In this document: positions 44,607 through 55,641 of the stretch, piece after piece
Layout: each line of letters opens with the position of its first letter
Numbering within the stretch: position 1 is the stretch's first letter
Assembly: GCF_014652455.1 (NCBI RefSeq)
Contig: NZ_BMYV01000002.1
Span: 124,001 to 188,000, forward strand
Length of the DNA stretch: 64,000 nucleotides
Reading direction: 5' to 3'
Origin: Litorimonas cladophorae
Lineage (GTDB): Bacteria > Pseudomonadota > Alphaproteobacteria > Caulobacterales > Maricaulaceae
Program-made: the position numbers and the translations under genes
Notes under the pieces: generated by a model
Database searches by the model: none
Told to the model about the DNA's origin: nothing
The model's input: only the letters and a program-made list of their open reading frames with translations

Positions 44607-45545
44607 ATGGCCCGCACTTATCTTGATTTCGAACGCCCCATCGCTGAATTGGATATTCAGATCGAAGACGCTCTTGCCGAAGGTAAGGACGTTACTGACC
44701 TCCAAGCGAAAGCTGCCGCCGAGCTAGGGTCTCTATATGCAAAAATCGGTCCGTGGGAAAAAACCCATGTCGCCCGACATCCTGCGAGGCCGCATTATTC
44801 GGGCTATATTGAGGCGCTTGTTTCAGATTACACGCCGCTGGCGGGGGATCGCAAATTCGGTGATGATCATGCACTTCTGGGCGGACTAGGCAAAATTCGA
44901 GGTCGGTCTGTAGTTGTCATGGGTCATGAAAAGGGCACGGATACAGAGACCCGCCTTAAACATAATTTCGGCATGGCCAACCCAGAAGGCTACCGTAAAG
45001 CTGTTCGCCTGATGGATATTGCCGAGCGGTTCAATCTTCCTGTTGTCAGCTTTGTAGATACAGCTGGTGCCTTTCCAGGGCGCGGTGCAGAAGAACGCGG
45101 CCAAGCCGAAGCGATTGCCCGTTCGATTGACCGAGGCCTCTCTTTGCGCGTGCCATTTGTATCGGTTATCACGGGCGAAGGTGGATCGGGTGGCGCCGTC
45201 GCCATTGCGACAGCCGACAAGGTAATGATGCTAGAGCATTCAATCTACTCGGTGATCTCGCCAGAGGGCTGTGCCTCTATTTTGTGGCGCACGCGGGACC
45301 GCGCAAAAGACGCGGCTAAGGCCATGAAAATCACAGCACAGGATTTGAAGGGCTTGGGCGTTATTGATGAGATCATTGCCGAACCTGTTGGCGGTGCACA
45401 CCGTACGCCCGATATGGCCATGAAAACCGTCGGCGCAGCCATTGTCAAGAATCTGGAAGAGTTGTCTAAGAAAACACCTGAGGAATTGATCAAAAGCCGT
45501 CGCGAGAAATTCTTGCGTATTGGCCGCTCCCTTTTGACGAAATAA
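44607..45545 (+). CDS. accA: Acetyl-CoA carboxylase carboxyltransferase subunit alpha
   Basis: A 312-residue subunit of the enzyme that makes malonyl-CoA for fatty-acid synthesis. Signature blocks are [75 protein letters not shown] and [19 protein letters not shown]. Length and order are typical. A bidirectional terminator lies downstream. Confidence 0.96.
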   Translation: MARTYLDFERPIAELDIQIEDALAEGKDVTDLQAKAAAELGSLYAKIGPWEKTHVARHPARPHYSGYIEALVSDYTPLAGDRKFGDDHALLGGLGKIRGRSVVVMGHEKGTDTETRLKHNFGMANPEGYRKAVRLMDIAERFNLPVVSFVDTAGAFPGRGAEERGQAEAIARSIDRGLSLRVPFVSVITGEGGSGGAVAIATADKVMMLEHSIYSVISPEGCASILWRTRDRAKDAAKAMKITAQDLKGLGVIDEIIAEPVGGAHRTPDMAMKTVGAAIVKNLEELSKKTPEELIKSRREKFLRIGRSLLTK

Positions 45546-45577
45546 GCGTTAGGTTTATACCATCCGTCATTCTGGCA

Positions 45578-45612
45578 TAAAAAAACCCGGCCGCGTTAGC
45601 GACCGGGTTTCG
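45578..45612. terminator. Bidirectional terminator between accA and the convergent porin gene
   Basis: Arms AAACCCGGCCGC and GCGACCGGGTTT (one mismatch) with loop GTTA. A run of A before and T after lets it act for both strands. Confidence 0.85.
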
Positions 45613-45635
45613 CCCCCCCATTTTTATTGAGTGGC

Positions 45636-46376
45636 CTAGAATCCAGCAGAAATGCCTGTTCCGAGCCAGAACATTCCACCCTTTGGATCGCCATTCAGAG
45701 CGCTGTCAAAATCCAGAAGGTCTTCGGAGTTGAGCGCATAATTTGCGCCAATATAGACACCCACATCGTCAGTCAGTGATTGATTGAACGAAGCGCTGGC
45801 CGTGCCCCACTCATATGAAAAGCCGTCTCCGTCTACCAAACCAACTGTTAGGCCGAGATCTACGCTTTGATTGTCGCTGACGGCAATTGAATGCCCAACG
45901 CCACCTTCTAGGGTGAAGGCTTCGAGCGTGAGGTCATAATAGGCCGAAACGGAGGGCGATAAGGCGACATCGCCAAATCCAACGGATGCAGACACCTCAT
46001 ATGTCCCGGCTCCGCCATCTTTGGTTTCAAAGAAGTCGCCACCTTGTGGATAGTGATAATATGTAGCGCCGAGATCCAGTGAGATGGAGCTGTCGAGCGG
46101 TACGGAATATCCTGCGTACAGATCAAATTCGTCGCCTGCGAAGACGGAGTTTTCTCCAATCCCGGTTGAGAACCATCCACCAACAGTGAAGTTGCCAACA
46201 CTGGCTTCAACATAGGGCTGGACGGCATCGTCAGCCAATGAAACGCCGCGAAAGACGTATTGGGACACAAAATCCACGCCCGTGCTGACCGACAAGTCAG
46301 AGTCTTGAGCGAAGGCGGCGGTTGGTGCCATCGCCGTGGCGCAAAGAAGTGCGGCAGCAAGTGTGAGATGCTTCAT
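45636..46376 (-). CDS. TorF-family putative porin
   Basis: A 246-residue outer-membrane beta-barrel. The signal is MKHLTLAAALLCATAMAPTA then AFA, followed by SVSTGVDFVSQYVFRGVSLA, the opening strand of the Gcw_chp/TorF family (SQYVFRG). Alternating strands with aromatic girdles continue to a C-terminal Phe (GTGISAGF), the barrel-insertion signal. AGGA lies 7 bases before ATG 46376. No transport specificity can be inferred. Confidence 0.88.
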   Translation of the reverse strand: MKHLTLAAALLCATAMAPTAAFAQDSDLSVSTGVDFVSQYVFRGVSLADDAVQPYVEASVGNFTVGGWFSTGIGENSVFAGDEFDLYAGYSVPLDSSISLDLGATYYHYPQGGDFFETKDGGAGTYEVSASVGFGDVALSPSVSAYYDLTLEAFTLEGGVGHSIAVSDNQSVDLGLTVGLVDGDGFSYEWGTASASFNQSLTDDVGVYIGANYALNSEDLLDFDSALNGDPKGGMFWLGTGISAGF

Positions 46377-46580
46377 GGGTTTTTCCTCTGTAGTGCAGCC
46401 CGTCATTTTCGACGCGCTTCATGAAATCCGATGACTCGTGATTGCGCTGACTAGAGAGGGTATTGCAAAGCGTCAGAGGACCAAACACGATCAAAAGGCC
46501 CGTTTGACGCAAACGAGTGCGCGCGATGCACCAAAATGATGCGTCGTCGGGCGAGCGATGCAAAATCGCTCATCTGGGTA

Positions 46581-46613
46581 TTTTTTAAAAGGGTGTGGCG
46601 TAACTGCCACACC
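46581..46613 (-). terminator. Terminator downstream of secA
   Basis: On the minus strand GGTGTGGC and GCCACACC (8-bp arms, 6-base loop) followed by CTTTTAAAAAA, 11 bases after the secA stop. The rest of the 247-base gap (46377-46623) shows nothing further. Confidence 0.75.
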
Positions 46614-46623
46614 ATATCATGTG

Positions 46624-49350
46624 TTACGCGATTTTGCCATGACACTGTTTGACCTTCAGCCCGGATCCACAAGGGCAGGGACTATTGCGCGAGACGCCGA
46701 CGAGAGCGCCTTCTGGCAATTGTGAGGCTGCGCCTTGTCCCTGCGTCACCATATCCATGGGCGAGCGTGGCGGTGCGGCTTGGGCCTGCATATTTGCCAG
46801 ACCTGCGCGGGCTTGCTCTAGCTGATTTTGCGTAGGCGTTGGAGCCTGCTGCGCTTGTTCCTGACGTCGCATTTGGACGTTTAGCAAAGCGCGCATCATA
46901 TCTTTTGTGACGTCTTCACGTAGACTGGTCAGCAAACCATCAAACAATGTGAAGGCTTCAGACTTATATTCGTTAAGCGGATCGCGCTGACCATAGGCCC
47001 GCATACCAATCACGGACTTAAGCGCGTCCAATTGCTGCAAATGATCGCGCCAATTGCGGTCGATAACTTGTAGCAAGATCTGTTTTTCGACCTGCTTGAT
47101 CGAATCTTGATCCAAATCTTGGGTAAGCTGCTCATTGGCCTGATCCGTGGCTTCTCGGATACGTTTTTCAAGCTCCTCGTCGGCAATGCCTTCCTCGGCC
47201 GCCCAAGCTTTCAGCGGAAGCTCCATAAGGATGGCTTCTTTGACGCCCTTATCCAATCCCTCAATATCCCATTGTTCGGCATAGGCCTTTTTCGGAACAT
47301 GCTTTTCAACCAAATCGGCAACCAGCTGATGACGGAAGTCTTCGATGACGTCAGAGACATTTTCGTCCGTCATGAATTCCATGCGCTGTTCGAAAATCGT
47401 CTTGCGCTGGTCATTCATGACATCGTCATATTTCAGCAGGTTCTTACGTTGGTCAAAGTTGCGGGTCTCAACGCGTTTCTGCGATGTCTCAATAGACTTC
47501 GTCATGAAACGGTTTTCAATTTGCTCGCCTTCCTCCCAGCCGAACTTCGTCATCATAGTCTTCAGCTTTTCACCGCCGAAGATACGCAGAAGGTCATCTT
47601 CCATCGACAAATAGAACTTCGAACGACCTGGGTCGCCCTGACGGCCCGTACGGCCGCGAAGTTGGTTGTCAATACGACGGGATTCATGGCGCTCTGTCCC
47701 CAGAACATAGAGGCCACCAGCGGCAAGGGCTTTGACCTTCAGATCCGCAATTTCAGCTTTAATCTCTTCTGTGCGGGCCTCGCGTTCAAGGTCCGACATC
47801 TCGGGCGTTAGCTCTTGCTCTAGACGCATGTCCAAATTACCGCCGAGTTGAATGTCTGTACCGCGACCTGCCATGTTGGTCGCGATCGTCACGGCCCCTG
47901 GGACGCCCGCTTGTGCGACAATAGAGGCTTCTTCTTCGTGATAACGTGCGTTCAAAACGCGATGGTCAATGCCGCGTTCTTTTAAGTAACGAGACAGGGC
48001 TTCGGATTTCTCAATCGAAACTGTGCCGACCAACATAGGCTGGCCTTTTTTTGCGGCCTCTTCGATGTCATCGACGATGGCTTTGAACTTTTCGCGCTCT
48101 GTCCGGTAGAGAACGTCCTGATCGTCAATCCGTTGGATCGGACGGTTCGTTGGAATGATCAGAACTTCAAGACCATAAGTGTCTGCAAATTCGGAGGCTT
48201 CGGTTTCCGCTGTACCTGTCATGCCAGACAATTTGTCATAGAGGCGGAAGTAATTCTGCAAAGTTACCGAGGCCATCGTTTGGTTCTCGGGCTTGATGTC
48301 GAGGTTTTCTTTGGCTTCAATTGCTTGATGTAGCCCTTCGGATAGACGGCGACCGTCCATCATACGTCCGGTAAACTCATCGATTAGCATGACTTCGCCA
48401 TTTTTGACGATGTAATCTTTGTCGGCTGTATAGAGTTTATGCGCTTTTAGGGCTTGGTTGATGTGATGAACAACCGTGATGTTTTCCACATCATAGAGGC
48501 TCTCGCCCTCTAACAGACCTTTTTCTCGGAGAATGTTTTCAATCTGCTCGTTACCGCCTTCGTTAAAGGTGGCCGTGCGCGCTTTTTCATCAACGTCGTA
48601 ACCTTCCGGGTCAATCTCGGGGATGATCGCGTCGATCGTCCGGTAGAGGTCGGATTTGTCATCTGTTGGTCCGGAAATCACAAGCGGTGTTCGGGCTTCA
48701 TCAATCAGGATCGAGTCGATTTCATCGATGATTGCATAGGCATGTCCGCGCTGGGACATTTCCTCGACCGAATATTTCATATTATCACGCAGGTAATCGA
48801 AACCATATTCGTTGTTGGTGCCATAGGTGATATCGCAGGCGTAAGCGGTCTTGCGCGCTGGGCCATAGGCTTCGTGATTATTGATGCAGCCGACGGTCAT
48901 GCCCAGGAAAGTATAGACCTGACCCATCCATTCGCTGTCGCGCTTGGCCAGATAATCGTTAACAGTGACCAGATGCACGCCTTTGCCGCTTAGCGCGTTA
49001 AGGTAGGCCGCAAGTGTTGAAACAAGTGTTTTACCCTCACCCGTTCGCATTTCAGCGATTTCGCCGCGATGCAGAGTGATACCGCCGATTAGCTGCACAT
49101 CATAGTGACGTTGGCCCAAAGTCCGTTTCGCGGCCTCGCGCACAGTTGCAAAAGCTTCTGGCAGAAGATCGTCTAAAGTCTCACCGGCCTTATGGCGTTC
49201 GCGGTAAACATCTGTCTGCGCGCGCAAGGCTTCGTCAGACATCGCCTCAAACTTGGGCTCTAGATTGTTGATCTTCTCGACCAGCGGGCGGAGTTTCTTG
49301 AGTTGACGGTCATTTTCCGTGCCGAAAATCTTCTTGGCGATGCCGAGCAT
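46624..49350 (-). CDS. secA: Protein translocase ATPase SecA
   Basis: A 908-residue motor that pushes unfolded proteins through SecYEG. Walker A is [21 protein letters not shown]-type Walker B is [17 protein letters not shown], and helicase motifs include [14 protein letters not shown] and [10 protein letters not shown]. The C-terminal zinc-binding tail [17 protein letters not shown] is intact, which supports SecB and ribosome contact. ATG 49350 begins [13 protein letters not shown], the usual SecA start. Confidence 0.97.
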   Translation of the reverse strand: MLGIAKKIFGTENDRQLKKLRPLVEKINNLEPKFEAMSDEALRAQTDVYRERHKAGETLDDLLPEAFATVREAAKRTLGQRHYDVQLIGGITLHRGEIAEMRTGEGKTLVSTLAAYLNALSGKGVHLVTVNDYLAKRDSEWMGQVYTFLGMTVGCINNHEAYGPARKTAYACDITYGTNNEYGFDYLRDNMKYSVEEMSQRGHAYAIIDEIDSILIDEARTPLVISGPTDDKSDLYRTIDAIIPEIDPEGYDVDEKARTATFNEGGNEQIENILREKGLLEGESLYDVENITVVHHINQALKAHKLYTADKDYIVKNGEVMLIDEFTGRMMDGRRLSEGLHQAIEAKENLDIKPENQTMASVTLQNYFRLYDKLSGMTGTAETEASEFADTYGLEVLIIPTNRPIQRIDDQDVLYRTEREKFKAIVDDIEEAAKKGQPMLVGTVSIEKSEALSRYLKERGIDHRVLNARYHEEEASIVAQAGVPGAVTIATNMAGRGTDIQLGGNLDMRLEQELTPEMSDLEREARTEEIKAEIADLKVKALAAGGLYVLGTERHESRRIDNQLRGRTGRQGDPGRSKFYLSMEDDLLRIFGGEKLKTMMTKFGWEEGEQIENRFMTKSIETSQKRVETRNFDQRKNLLKYDDVMNDQRKTIFEQRMEFMTDENVSDVIEDFRHQLVADLVEKHVPKKAYAEQWDIEGLDKGVKEAILMELPLKAWAAEEGIADEELEKRIREATDQANEQLTQDLDQDSIKQVEKQILLQVIDRNWRDHLQQLDALKSVIGMRAYGQRDPLNEYKSEAFTLFDGLLTSLREDVTKDMMRALLNVQMRRQEQAQQAPTPTQNQLEQARAGLANMQAQAAPPRSPMDMVTQGQGAASQLPEGALVGVSRNSPCPCGSGLKVKQCHGKIA

Positions 49351-49497
49351 TGGACGTCCTGATAAGGCGATTGCGGGCCGCCTGATGCGAGCCCCGCTAT
49401 GGTTTCAGTCGACTTAGGTACGGCACCGCGCTAAGTCAACGCACAGACGCTGTTTCGCGGTGTCGTCTAACAGGGGTCCCAGCAGTAGGATATGGCC

Positions 49498-50439
49498 ATG
49501 AAAACCCTGATTTCTGTCCTTCTCACTGCTGTTCTTGTCATGTCTTGCGCTCCGCAGGACAAGGAAACGCGCCCTGCACTTGAGAACGTGGCTCGGGCCG
49601 GTGGCGATATTGTTGTCGCGCGCGTTGCGGGAACCGAAATTTTCGCCTCCGACATTGATTTGGCAGCGCAAGAGCAAAATCTGGTGGCAGAGGGCGTTAG
49701 CTTGCCGGCGACACATGAACGGTATCGTCCACTTTTGGATGAGTTGATTGATCAACGTCTTCTGGCTTTGGACGCCGAAGCAACCGGGTTAAATGCAGAG
49801 CGCGAGGCCAAAATTCGGCTGGCCGCGGCGCGGGAGCGTATTCTAGGTAATTTGCGACTTGAGCGCCATCTTCAGGATACGGTGAACGAGGCTTCGATCC
49901 GTAGAATGTATGACGAGCAAGCCAAATTGGTCGCGCGGGGGGATGAAGTGCGGGCCAGACATATTCTCGTCGAGGATAAGGCCAAAGCTGATGAGCTCTT
50001 GAAGCAAATCAAAGACGGTGCGGATTTCGCCGCCCTTGCGGCTGAACACTCTATTGATGCGGGCAGTGCAGATCGTGGTGGTGAATTGGGCTATTTCACG
50101 CGGGATATGTTAAATGGTCGTTTTACGAAACCTGTCTTTAATACGGCAAAAGGCGAATATGTTGGCCCTGTGAAATCTGAATTTGGTTGGCACATCGCGG
50201 AAGTTCTTGATCGCCGTGCCGCGACGCAGCCTAGTTTTGAAACATTACGCCCGAAGATCGCAAATTTCATGACCTTTGACGCCATTCAGGATTTGATGAC
50301 CAAATTGCGAGATGAAGCGGAGGTCGTGATCGTTGATCACGCCGCAACGTCGGCTAAGGTTACATCTGAGCCTAAACTGAATGTAGACACTTCCGACTCC
50401 GAACAATCGATTCAAGGTGAAACGCCCGAAAATGAGTGA
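49498..50439 (+). CDS. Parvulin-type peptidyl-prolyl isomerase, lipoprotein
   Basis: A 313-residue protein with a lipobox (MKTLISVLLTAVLVMSC), an N-terminal SurA-like helical chaperone region (LLDELIDQRLLALDAEATGL) and a parvulin domain (about 140-245: RHILVEDKAKADELLKQIKD, DFAALAAEHSIDAGSADRGG, ELGYFTRDMLNGRF, EFGWHIAEVLDR). Likely helps fold exported proteins in the periplasm. AGGA at about 49487 fits ATG 49498 with 7 bases, rather than ATG 49492. Divergent from secA and overlapping argJ by eight bases. Confidence 0.92.
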   Translation: MKTLISVLLTAVLVMSCAPQDKETRPALENVARAGGDIVVARVAGTEIFASDIDLAAQEQNLVAEGVSLPATHERYRPLLDELIDQRLLALDAEATGLNAEREAKIRLAAARERILGNLRLERHLQDTVNEASIRRMYDEQAKLVARGDEVRARHILVEDKAKADELLKQIKDGADFAALAAEHSIDAGSADRGGELGYFTRDMLNGRFTKPVFNTAKGEYVGPVKSEFGWHIAEVLDRRAATQPSFETLRPKIANFMTFDAIQDLMTKLRDEAEVVIVDHAATSAKVTSEPKLNVDTSDSEQSIQGETPENE

Positions 50440-51667
50440 CATGACAATCAGCCCTTTCGCCCCTGCGCGATTTCCAACTTTGCCACCTTTGGCCGGGTTC
50501 ACCATGGCAACCGCTGAAGCGGGCGTGAAATATAAAGGTCGCACGGACTTGTGGGTTTTACGCGGTCAACCAGGCACCCAAGTCGCGGGCGTATTTACAA
50601 AAAACAAATGTCCCGGCGCTCCTGTCGATTGGTCGCGCGAAGCCTTGTCAGCGCATACGGAGGGGCCACGCATTGTGGTTGTGAACTCTGGAACTGCGAA
50701 TGTTTTTGCGGGTCAGGCTGGCCGCGACGCGGTGGCAGAAACGGCGAAAGGCGCGGCTGATGTCTTTGGTTCGGATGTGGGTTCAATCCATTTGGCCTCA
50801 ACGGGTGTCATTGGCGTGGCCTTAGAAGCGTCCAAATTGGTCGATCAATTCCCGAATATGACCTTAGACGGTGATGGTTGGGAAGCGGCGGCGCGTGCCA
50901 TCATGACAACGGACACCCATCCCAAGGGCGCCACGGCAACAGCTAAAATTGGGAACACGACTGTCACGATCAATGGTATCGCCAAAGGTAGCGGCATGAT
51001 TGCGCCTGATATGGCAACCATGTTGGCTTATGTCGCAACGGATGCCAAACTCTCGCAAAATGTCTTACAGGACCTGCTGGACGCCGACGTCGGACCAACA
51101 TTTAACTCCATTACGGTCGATAGCGATACGTCGACATCAGACACGCTTCTTTTGTTGGCCAGCGGCGCGGCCGAGCATTCCGAAATATCTGATACCAGCG
51201 ACGCTGCGCTGACCGACTTTCGCCGTGCGCTGCATGATGTGTTGTTCGACCTCTCTCAGCAGATCGTTAAAGACGGCGAAGGCATCTCTAAATTTGTAAC
51301 CATCAAGGTTAGCGGCGCCGTGTCTGACGCATCCGCTCATAAGATCGGCATGAGCGTCGCAAACTCACCTCTCGTCAAAACCGCGATTGCGGGTGAGGAT
51401 GCCAATTGGGGGCGTATTGTCATGGCTGTCGGCAAGGCGGGTGAGCCCGCAGATCGCGACACGCTTTCCATCTGGATCGGACCGCATGTGTTGGCCGAAG
51501 GCGGTCAACTCGCAACGAGTTACAAAGAGGAATATGGCGCGAGCTATATGAAGCAGGACGAGATTGTTATTCGCCTTGATCTTGGCCTCGGCGAGGGGAC
51601 CGCCACGGTTTATACATGTGACCTCACCCACAGCTACATCGACATCAACGCGGACTACCGTTCCTGA
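50432..51667 (+). CDS. argJ: Bifunctional ornithine acetyltransferase/N-acetylglutamate synthase
   Basis: A 411-residue enzyme that recycles the acetyl group in arginine synthesis. Features: GVFTKNKCPGAPVDWSREAL, VVNSGTANVFAGQAG and the self-cleavage site IAPDMATMLAYVATDA, where the chain is cut before the conserved Thr to create the active subunits. FNSITVDSDTSTSDT and the final DLTHSYIDINADYRS are typical. Starts inside the end of the parvulin gene (ATGAGTGA), so it is in the same transcript. Confidence 0.96.
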   Translation: MSDMTISPFAPARFPTLPPLAGFTMATAEAGVKYKGRTDLWVLRGQPGTQVAGVFTKNKCPGAPVDWSREALSAHTEGPRIVVVNSGTANVFAGQAGRDAVAETAKGAADVFGSDVGSIHLASTGVIGVALEASKLVDQFPNMTLDGDGWEAAARAIMTTDTHPKGATATAKIGNTTVTINGIAKGSGMIAPDMATMLAYVATDAKLSQNVLQDLLDADVGPTFNSITVDSDTSTSDTLLLLASGAAEHSEISDTSDAALTDFRRALHDVLFDLSQQIVKDGEGISKFVTIKVSGAVSDASAHKIGMSVANSPLVKTAIAGEDANWGRIVMAVGKAGEPADRDTLSIWIGPHVLAEGGQLATSYKEEYGASYMKQDEIVIRLDLGLGEGTATVYTCDLTHSYIDINADYRS

Positions 51668-51668
51668 T

Positions 51669-52106
51669 ATGTCCGACGCGAAGCCTAAAACGCTGTTGGT
51701 CGCAGCTTGTGCCCTGATCGATACGGATGGGCGCATTCTCATGGCGCAGCGGCCTGACGGTAAAGACCATGCTGGGAAATGGGAGTTTCCGGGTGGCAAA
51801 GTCGAAGCGGGTGAAACACCTGAACGCGCGTTGCAACGCGAGTTATATGAGGAATTAAATATCGAGCCCTGCGAAACCTGCATGCAGCCTTTCAGCTTTT
51901 CGAGCTTTGCCTATCCCGATTTTCACTTGCTCATGCCGCTATATCTATGTCGGCAATGGGACGGTTTTCTCCGCCCGAAAGAAGGGCAAGCCACGCGCTG
52001 GGTGTGGCCCGATAAATTGCGTGATCTTGATTTGGTCCCGGCTGATGTGGATTTAGCATCCGAAGTGGCGGACCGTATTCCGCGTGGACGCAGGTTCCCC
52101 TCCTAA
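51669..52106 (+). CDS. mutT: 8-oxo-dGTP diphosphatase, MutT type
   Basis: A 145-residue Nudix hydrolase that cleans oxidised nucleotides from the pool. The Nudix box is present, GGKVEAGETPERALQRELYE then EL, with the REL-x-EE metal-binding residues, and WEFPGGK precedes it. ATG 51669 follows the argJ stop by one base, so argJ and mutT are cotranscribed; this argJ-mutT order is common in alphaproteobacteria. Converges on the carboxylase gene with a 4-base overlap of their 3' ends. Confidence 0.92.
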   Translation: MSDAKPKTLLVAACALIDTDGRILMAQRPDGKDHAGKWEFPGGKVEAGETPERALQRELYEELNIEPCETCMQPFSFSSFAYPDFHLLMPLYLCRQWDGFLRPKEGQATRWVWPDKLRDLDLVPADVDLASEVADRIPRGRRFPS

Positions 52107-54058
52107 GACGTCAGTTTAAACAAAGGTGCATCAGCTGCGACTTGGCTCCCTGCTGTGGCCAGAACCGTTTCGACGGTTCCATCAATATCAGACAAAATAT
52201 CATGCTGCATCTTCATAGCCTCAACCACCGCCAGACGCGTGCCAACCTTGACGTTGTCCCCTACCGTCACGAAAATTTCGGTCAAAGCCCCGTGAAGCGG
52301 GGCGCGAATATCACCTTGGCCAATTGTCTTCGTACTTTGTTTTGAGACAGCAAGTGCGTTGATCAAGTCATAGTTTTGTGCGCCGATTTGTATTTGGATG
52401 CGTGATGGTGAGGGTCGCATCCACGAGAGGTCCGCCCGCCGATCATTTACTTTGAACCGCGCTGTCGAGGTGTCCCAAGCCTCAAGTGATATGTGGAACG
52501 TTTCATCGCCCGCCTTCACATTGAAAACGTTTGACCCCAACGCCGTGACCTCCACCCGAGTGTCGTTATATTGAAAAGGCGTGCAAATGGCCTGAGCGCT
52601 GAACCACCCCAGAAGACTTTTCGGCACGATAGCGTTCGAAGCCTCACGGGCTGCGACATATTGTGTGACGGCGGAAAGTGCCGCCAAGTCGGTCGTGAGA
52701 GGCGTTGGTGCAAGGTTTTCGTTTGAGAAATTATCTGCGATGAACGCCGTGGTCGCTTCACCCGCGGAAAAAGTTTGGGTTTCCAACGCGTCGACTAAAA
52801 AACGCCTATTCGTTTCAACACCAAACAGCACTGTGTCTTTTAGAGCTCGCACAAGTTTCCGTCGTGCCGTGTCACGGTCTGCGCCCCAAGCCGTGATCTT
52901 GGCGATCATTGGATCGTAAAAGGGTGACACATCTGATCCCGTTTCCACGCCACTATCGACGCGGACGCCTTCAGGGTACGCCAAATGAGAGATATGACCC
53001 GTCGCAGGCATAAAATCCTTGGCGGGGTTTTCGGCATAGAGACGTGCTTCGATGGCGTGCCCATTTAAGTGGATGTCGTTTTGCGTGAGGCCCAAGGCGC
53101 GCCCTTGCGCCACACGAATTTGCAATTCGACAAGGTCCAAACCTGTGATTAGTTCTGTGACGGGATGTTCAACTTGCAAACGCGTGTTCATTTCGAGGAA
53201 ATAAAATTCCCCGCTTTCATCTAATAAAAACTCGACAGTGCCTGCCCCGACATAATCAACCGTCTTGGCCGCCGCGACAGCCGCGGCACCCATGCGCGTG
53301 CGCAGCTCCGCTGTCATGATCGGGCAGGGCGTCTCTTCGAGGACCTTTTGGTGTCGGCGTTGAACAGAACAATCGCGTTCCCCCAGATGGATTATATTGC
53401 CATGTTGATCGCCAAAGATTTGTACTTCAACATGCCGTGGACGAATGACAGCTTTCTCCAAGATGAGCGTGTCAGAACCGAAGGCGGAAAGCGCTTCTGC
53501 GCGGGCAGACGACAGGGCTTGCGGAAGATCCTTGTCGTTCTGGACCAAACGCATGCCGCGCCCGCCGCCGCCTGCGGCAGCCTTCACCATTAATGGGAAA
53601 CCAATCTGAGTCGCCTCTTTGACTAGAATTTCATCATCTTGCTCTAAGGCTTGATAGCCTTTTAGCGTCGGAACGCCCGCTTCTATCATGCGACGTTTCG
53701 CTGTGGCTTTGTCGCCCATCAGTGAAATAGCCTCTGCTGACGGCCCGATAAAAATTAATCCTGCCGCGGCGCAGGCTTTGGCGAAATCTGCATTCTCAGA
53801 CAGAAAGCCGTAACCCGGATGGATGGCTTGCGCGCCAGACGTTTTCGCCGCTGCGATGATTTTGTCGACAACAAGATAACTCTCGTTCGCAGGGGACCGC
53901 CCGATATGAACAGCTTCATCTGCGAGCCTCACATGAGGGGCATCACGATCTGCGTCGGAATAAACTGCGACGGACCGCAGTCCCATGTCCCGAATTGTAC
54001 GCATGATGCGGCATGCGATTTCACCTCGGTTGGCAATGAGAACTGTATCGAACATCAT
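52103..54058 (-). CDS. Biotin-dependent acyl-CoA carboxylase alpha subunit (biotin carboxylase plus BCCP)
   Basis: A 651-residue subunit. The biotin carboxylase domain (1-445) has VLIANRGEIACRIMRTI, KAAAGGGGRGMRLV (ATP loop) and EMNTRLQVEHPVTEL; a middle BT-like region follows; the C-terminal biotin-carrier domain has VVEAMKMQHDI with the biotinyl Lys. Overlaps the beta-subunit gene by four bases (ATGA). Specificity (methylcrotonyl-, geranyl- or propionyl-CoA) is not fixed by sequence alone; the pair is most like methylcrotonyl/geranyl carboxylases. Confidence 0.9.
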   Translation of the reverse strand: MMFDTVLIANRGEIACRIMRTIRDMGLRSVAVYSDADRDAPHVRLADEAVHIGRSPANESYLVVDKIIAAAKTSGAQAIHPGYGFLSENADFAKACAAAGLIFIGPSAEAISLMGDKATAKRRMIEAGVPTLKGYQALEQDDEILVKEATQIGFPLMVKAAAGGGGRGMRLVQNDKDLPQALSSARAEALSAFGSDTLILEKAVIRPRHVEVQIFGDQHGNIIHLGERDCSVQRRHQKVLEETPCPIMTAELRTRMGAAAVAAAKTVDYVGAGTVEFLLDESGEFYFLEMNTRLQVEHPVTELITGLDLVELQIRVAQGRALGLTQNDIHLNGHAIEARLYAENPAKDFMPATGHISHLAYPEGVRVDSGVETGSDVSPFYDPMIAKITAWGADRDTARRKLVRALKDTVLFGVETNRRFLVDALETQTFSAGEATTAFIADNFSNENLAPTPLTTDLAALSAVTQYVAAREASNAIVPKSLLGWFSAQAICTPFQYNDTRVEVTALGSNVFNVKAGDETFHISLEAWDTSTARFKVNDRRADLSWMRPSPSRIQIQIGAQNYDLINALAVSKQSTKTIGQGDIRAPLHGALTEIFVTVGDNVKVGTRLAVVEAMKMQHDILSDIDGTVETVLATAGSQVAADAPLFKLTS

Positions 54059-55641
54059 AATCTGGCCACACCAAATGAACTTGGACGGAGGCCCCGTGTT
54101 TTGGCCTCCATGACAATCGGCAATAGAAGCCCAAGAAGGTTCCGTGTGTCGCGCGGGTCGATGACGCCGTCGTCCAGCAAATGTCCAGATGTATAAAAAG
54201 CGCTAGATTGGCTGTCGAAAATATCTGTTAGCTTCGCGCGGGTTGCGGCCCGTTGGTCCGGGTCAGGTGTGACTCCTGCGCGTGCGGCTTGGGCGTCAGC
54301 CACGATTTCCATAACGGTTGCGGCTTGCTCTCCCCCCATGACGCCGCTGCGTGCGTTGGGCCAGCTGAAGACGAAGTCTGGGTCATACCCGCGCCCGCAC
54401 ATGCCATAATTGCCAGCACCAAAACTGGCGCCGATCATTAGCGTGATGCGGGGCACATCGGCATTGGTGACGGCTTGGATCATCTTTGCGCCATGTTTGA
54501 TCATGCCCGCCTGTTCATAGGCTTTGCCAACCATATAGCCTGTTGTGTTTTGCAAGAATAAGAGGGGCGTTCCAGCTTGGTTCATCAGTTGAATAAATTG
54601 GGCCGCTTTCGTCGCGCCATCGGGGTCGATGGGTCCATTGTTGGAAATAATGCCAACGGCTTGTCCGTGGATGGAGGCTTGTGCGCAGACAGTGGACACG
54701 CCGTAGCGTGTTTTAAAATCTGTAAAATCGGACCCATCAACCAACCGCGCAATGACTTCTCGAACGTCATAGGGCTTGCGATAATCAATGGGCACGACAC
54801 CCGCTATTTCATCTGTATCTAAGACGGGTTCTAAATAATCATTGTCTGGCGTTTGATTTTTCCAACCTAAGCGCCCGACAATTTCACGCATCATCAGAAC
54901 CGCTTCGCCGTCATCTTCGGCAAGATAATCAACTAAGCCAGAGGTGGAGGCGTGCATGTCAGCTCCGCCTAACTCATCGGCAGTCGCAATCTCACCGGTT
55001 GCGGCTTTTAACAATGGTGGCCCTGCAAGGAAGGCTTGCCCGCCATAGCCTTTAGCGCCCTTAACGCCGACGACATAATCGGAGAGGCCTGGCATATAAG
55101 CCCCGCCCGCTGTGCTGGATCCGTGTAAAATGGCCAAGACGGGAATGCCAGCTTTGGATAGGCGTGCGAGATTGGCGAATAGGGCTCCGCCGTTGATAAA
55201 GCTTTCGACAGTATAATTCAGTAGGTCTCCGCCTGCGCTTTCCACGAGATGAATAAAGGGAAGTTTCTGACGCAATGCGATTTCTTGCATACGTTCAAGC
55301 CTATACCCACCGGCCGTTGTGAGAGAGCCCGCGCGAATGCCGCTATCGTCAACAACAATCGCGCAGCGGGTTCCCGATATAAATCCGATGCCCGCGATGA
55401 TGGTGCCACCCGGAACAGACTTTTCTTCATGCGGCGTGTCCAGCAAATATCCTGCCAAATTTCCTATCTCAAGGAAGGGGAAACCTGGGTCCAGTAATCG
55501 CGCCAAGCGTTCGCGCGGTAGCAGTTGTCCGCGTTTCTCAAACCGCGCCTTTTTCGATGCCGAAAGCGCGGGCGCGCGGGCGTTCAAGGCGTTCAGCGCG
55601 TCGATTTGTTCTAACATCTCAGCACGATTTTTCTGAAACAC
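54055..55641 (-). CDS. Acyl-CoA carboxylase beta subunit (carboxyltransferase, MCC/GCC-like)
   Basis: At least 528 residues. Blocks include GQLLPRERLARLLDPGFPFLEI, LVESAGGDLLNYTVESFING, ILHGSSTAGGAYMPGLSDYV and MIGASFGAGNYGMCGRGYDP, typical of methylcrotonyl-CoA and geranyl-CoA carboxylases. I give the conservative start, GTG 55641 (ATG 55617 is another). The same frame stays open to 55701 and encodes IPVFSSKALPTSEVFQKN, which resembles the real family N-terminus, with AGGAG six bases before an ATT at 55678-55680. That rare start would give about 541 residues, the usual family length. Confidence 0.85.
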   Translation of the reverse strand: MFQKNRAEMLEQIDALNALNARAPALSASKKARFEKRGQLLPRERLARLLDPGFPFLEIGNLAGYLLDTPHEEKSVPGGTIIAGIGFISGTRCAIVVDDSGIRAGSLTTAGGYRLERMQEIALRQKLPFIHLVESAGGDLLNYTVESFINGGALFANLARLSKAGIPVLAILHGSSTAGGAYMPGLSDYVVGVKGAKGYGGQAFLAGPPLLKAATGEIATADELGGADMHASTSGLVDYLAEDDGEAVLMMREIVGRLGWKNQTPDNDYLEPVLDTDEIAGVVPIDYRKPYDVREVIARLVDGSDFTDFKTRYGVSTVCAQASIHGQAVGIISNNGPIDPDGATKAAQFIQLMNQAGTPLLFLQNTTGYMVGKAYEQAGMIKHGAKMIQAVTNADVPRITLMIGASFGAGNYGMCGRGYDPDFVFSWPNARSGVMGGEQAATVMEIVADAQAARAGVTPDPDQRAATRAKLTDIFDSQSSAFYTSGHLLDDGVIDPRDTRNLLGLLLPIVMEAKTRGLRPSSFGVARL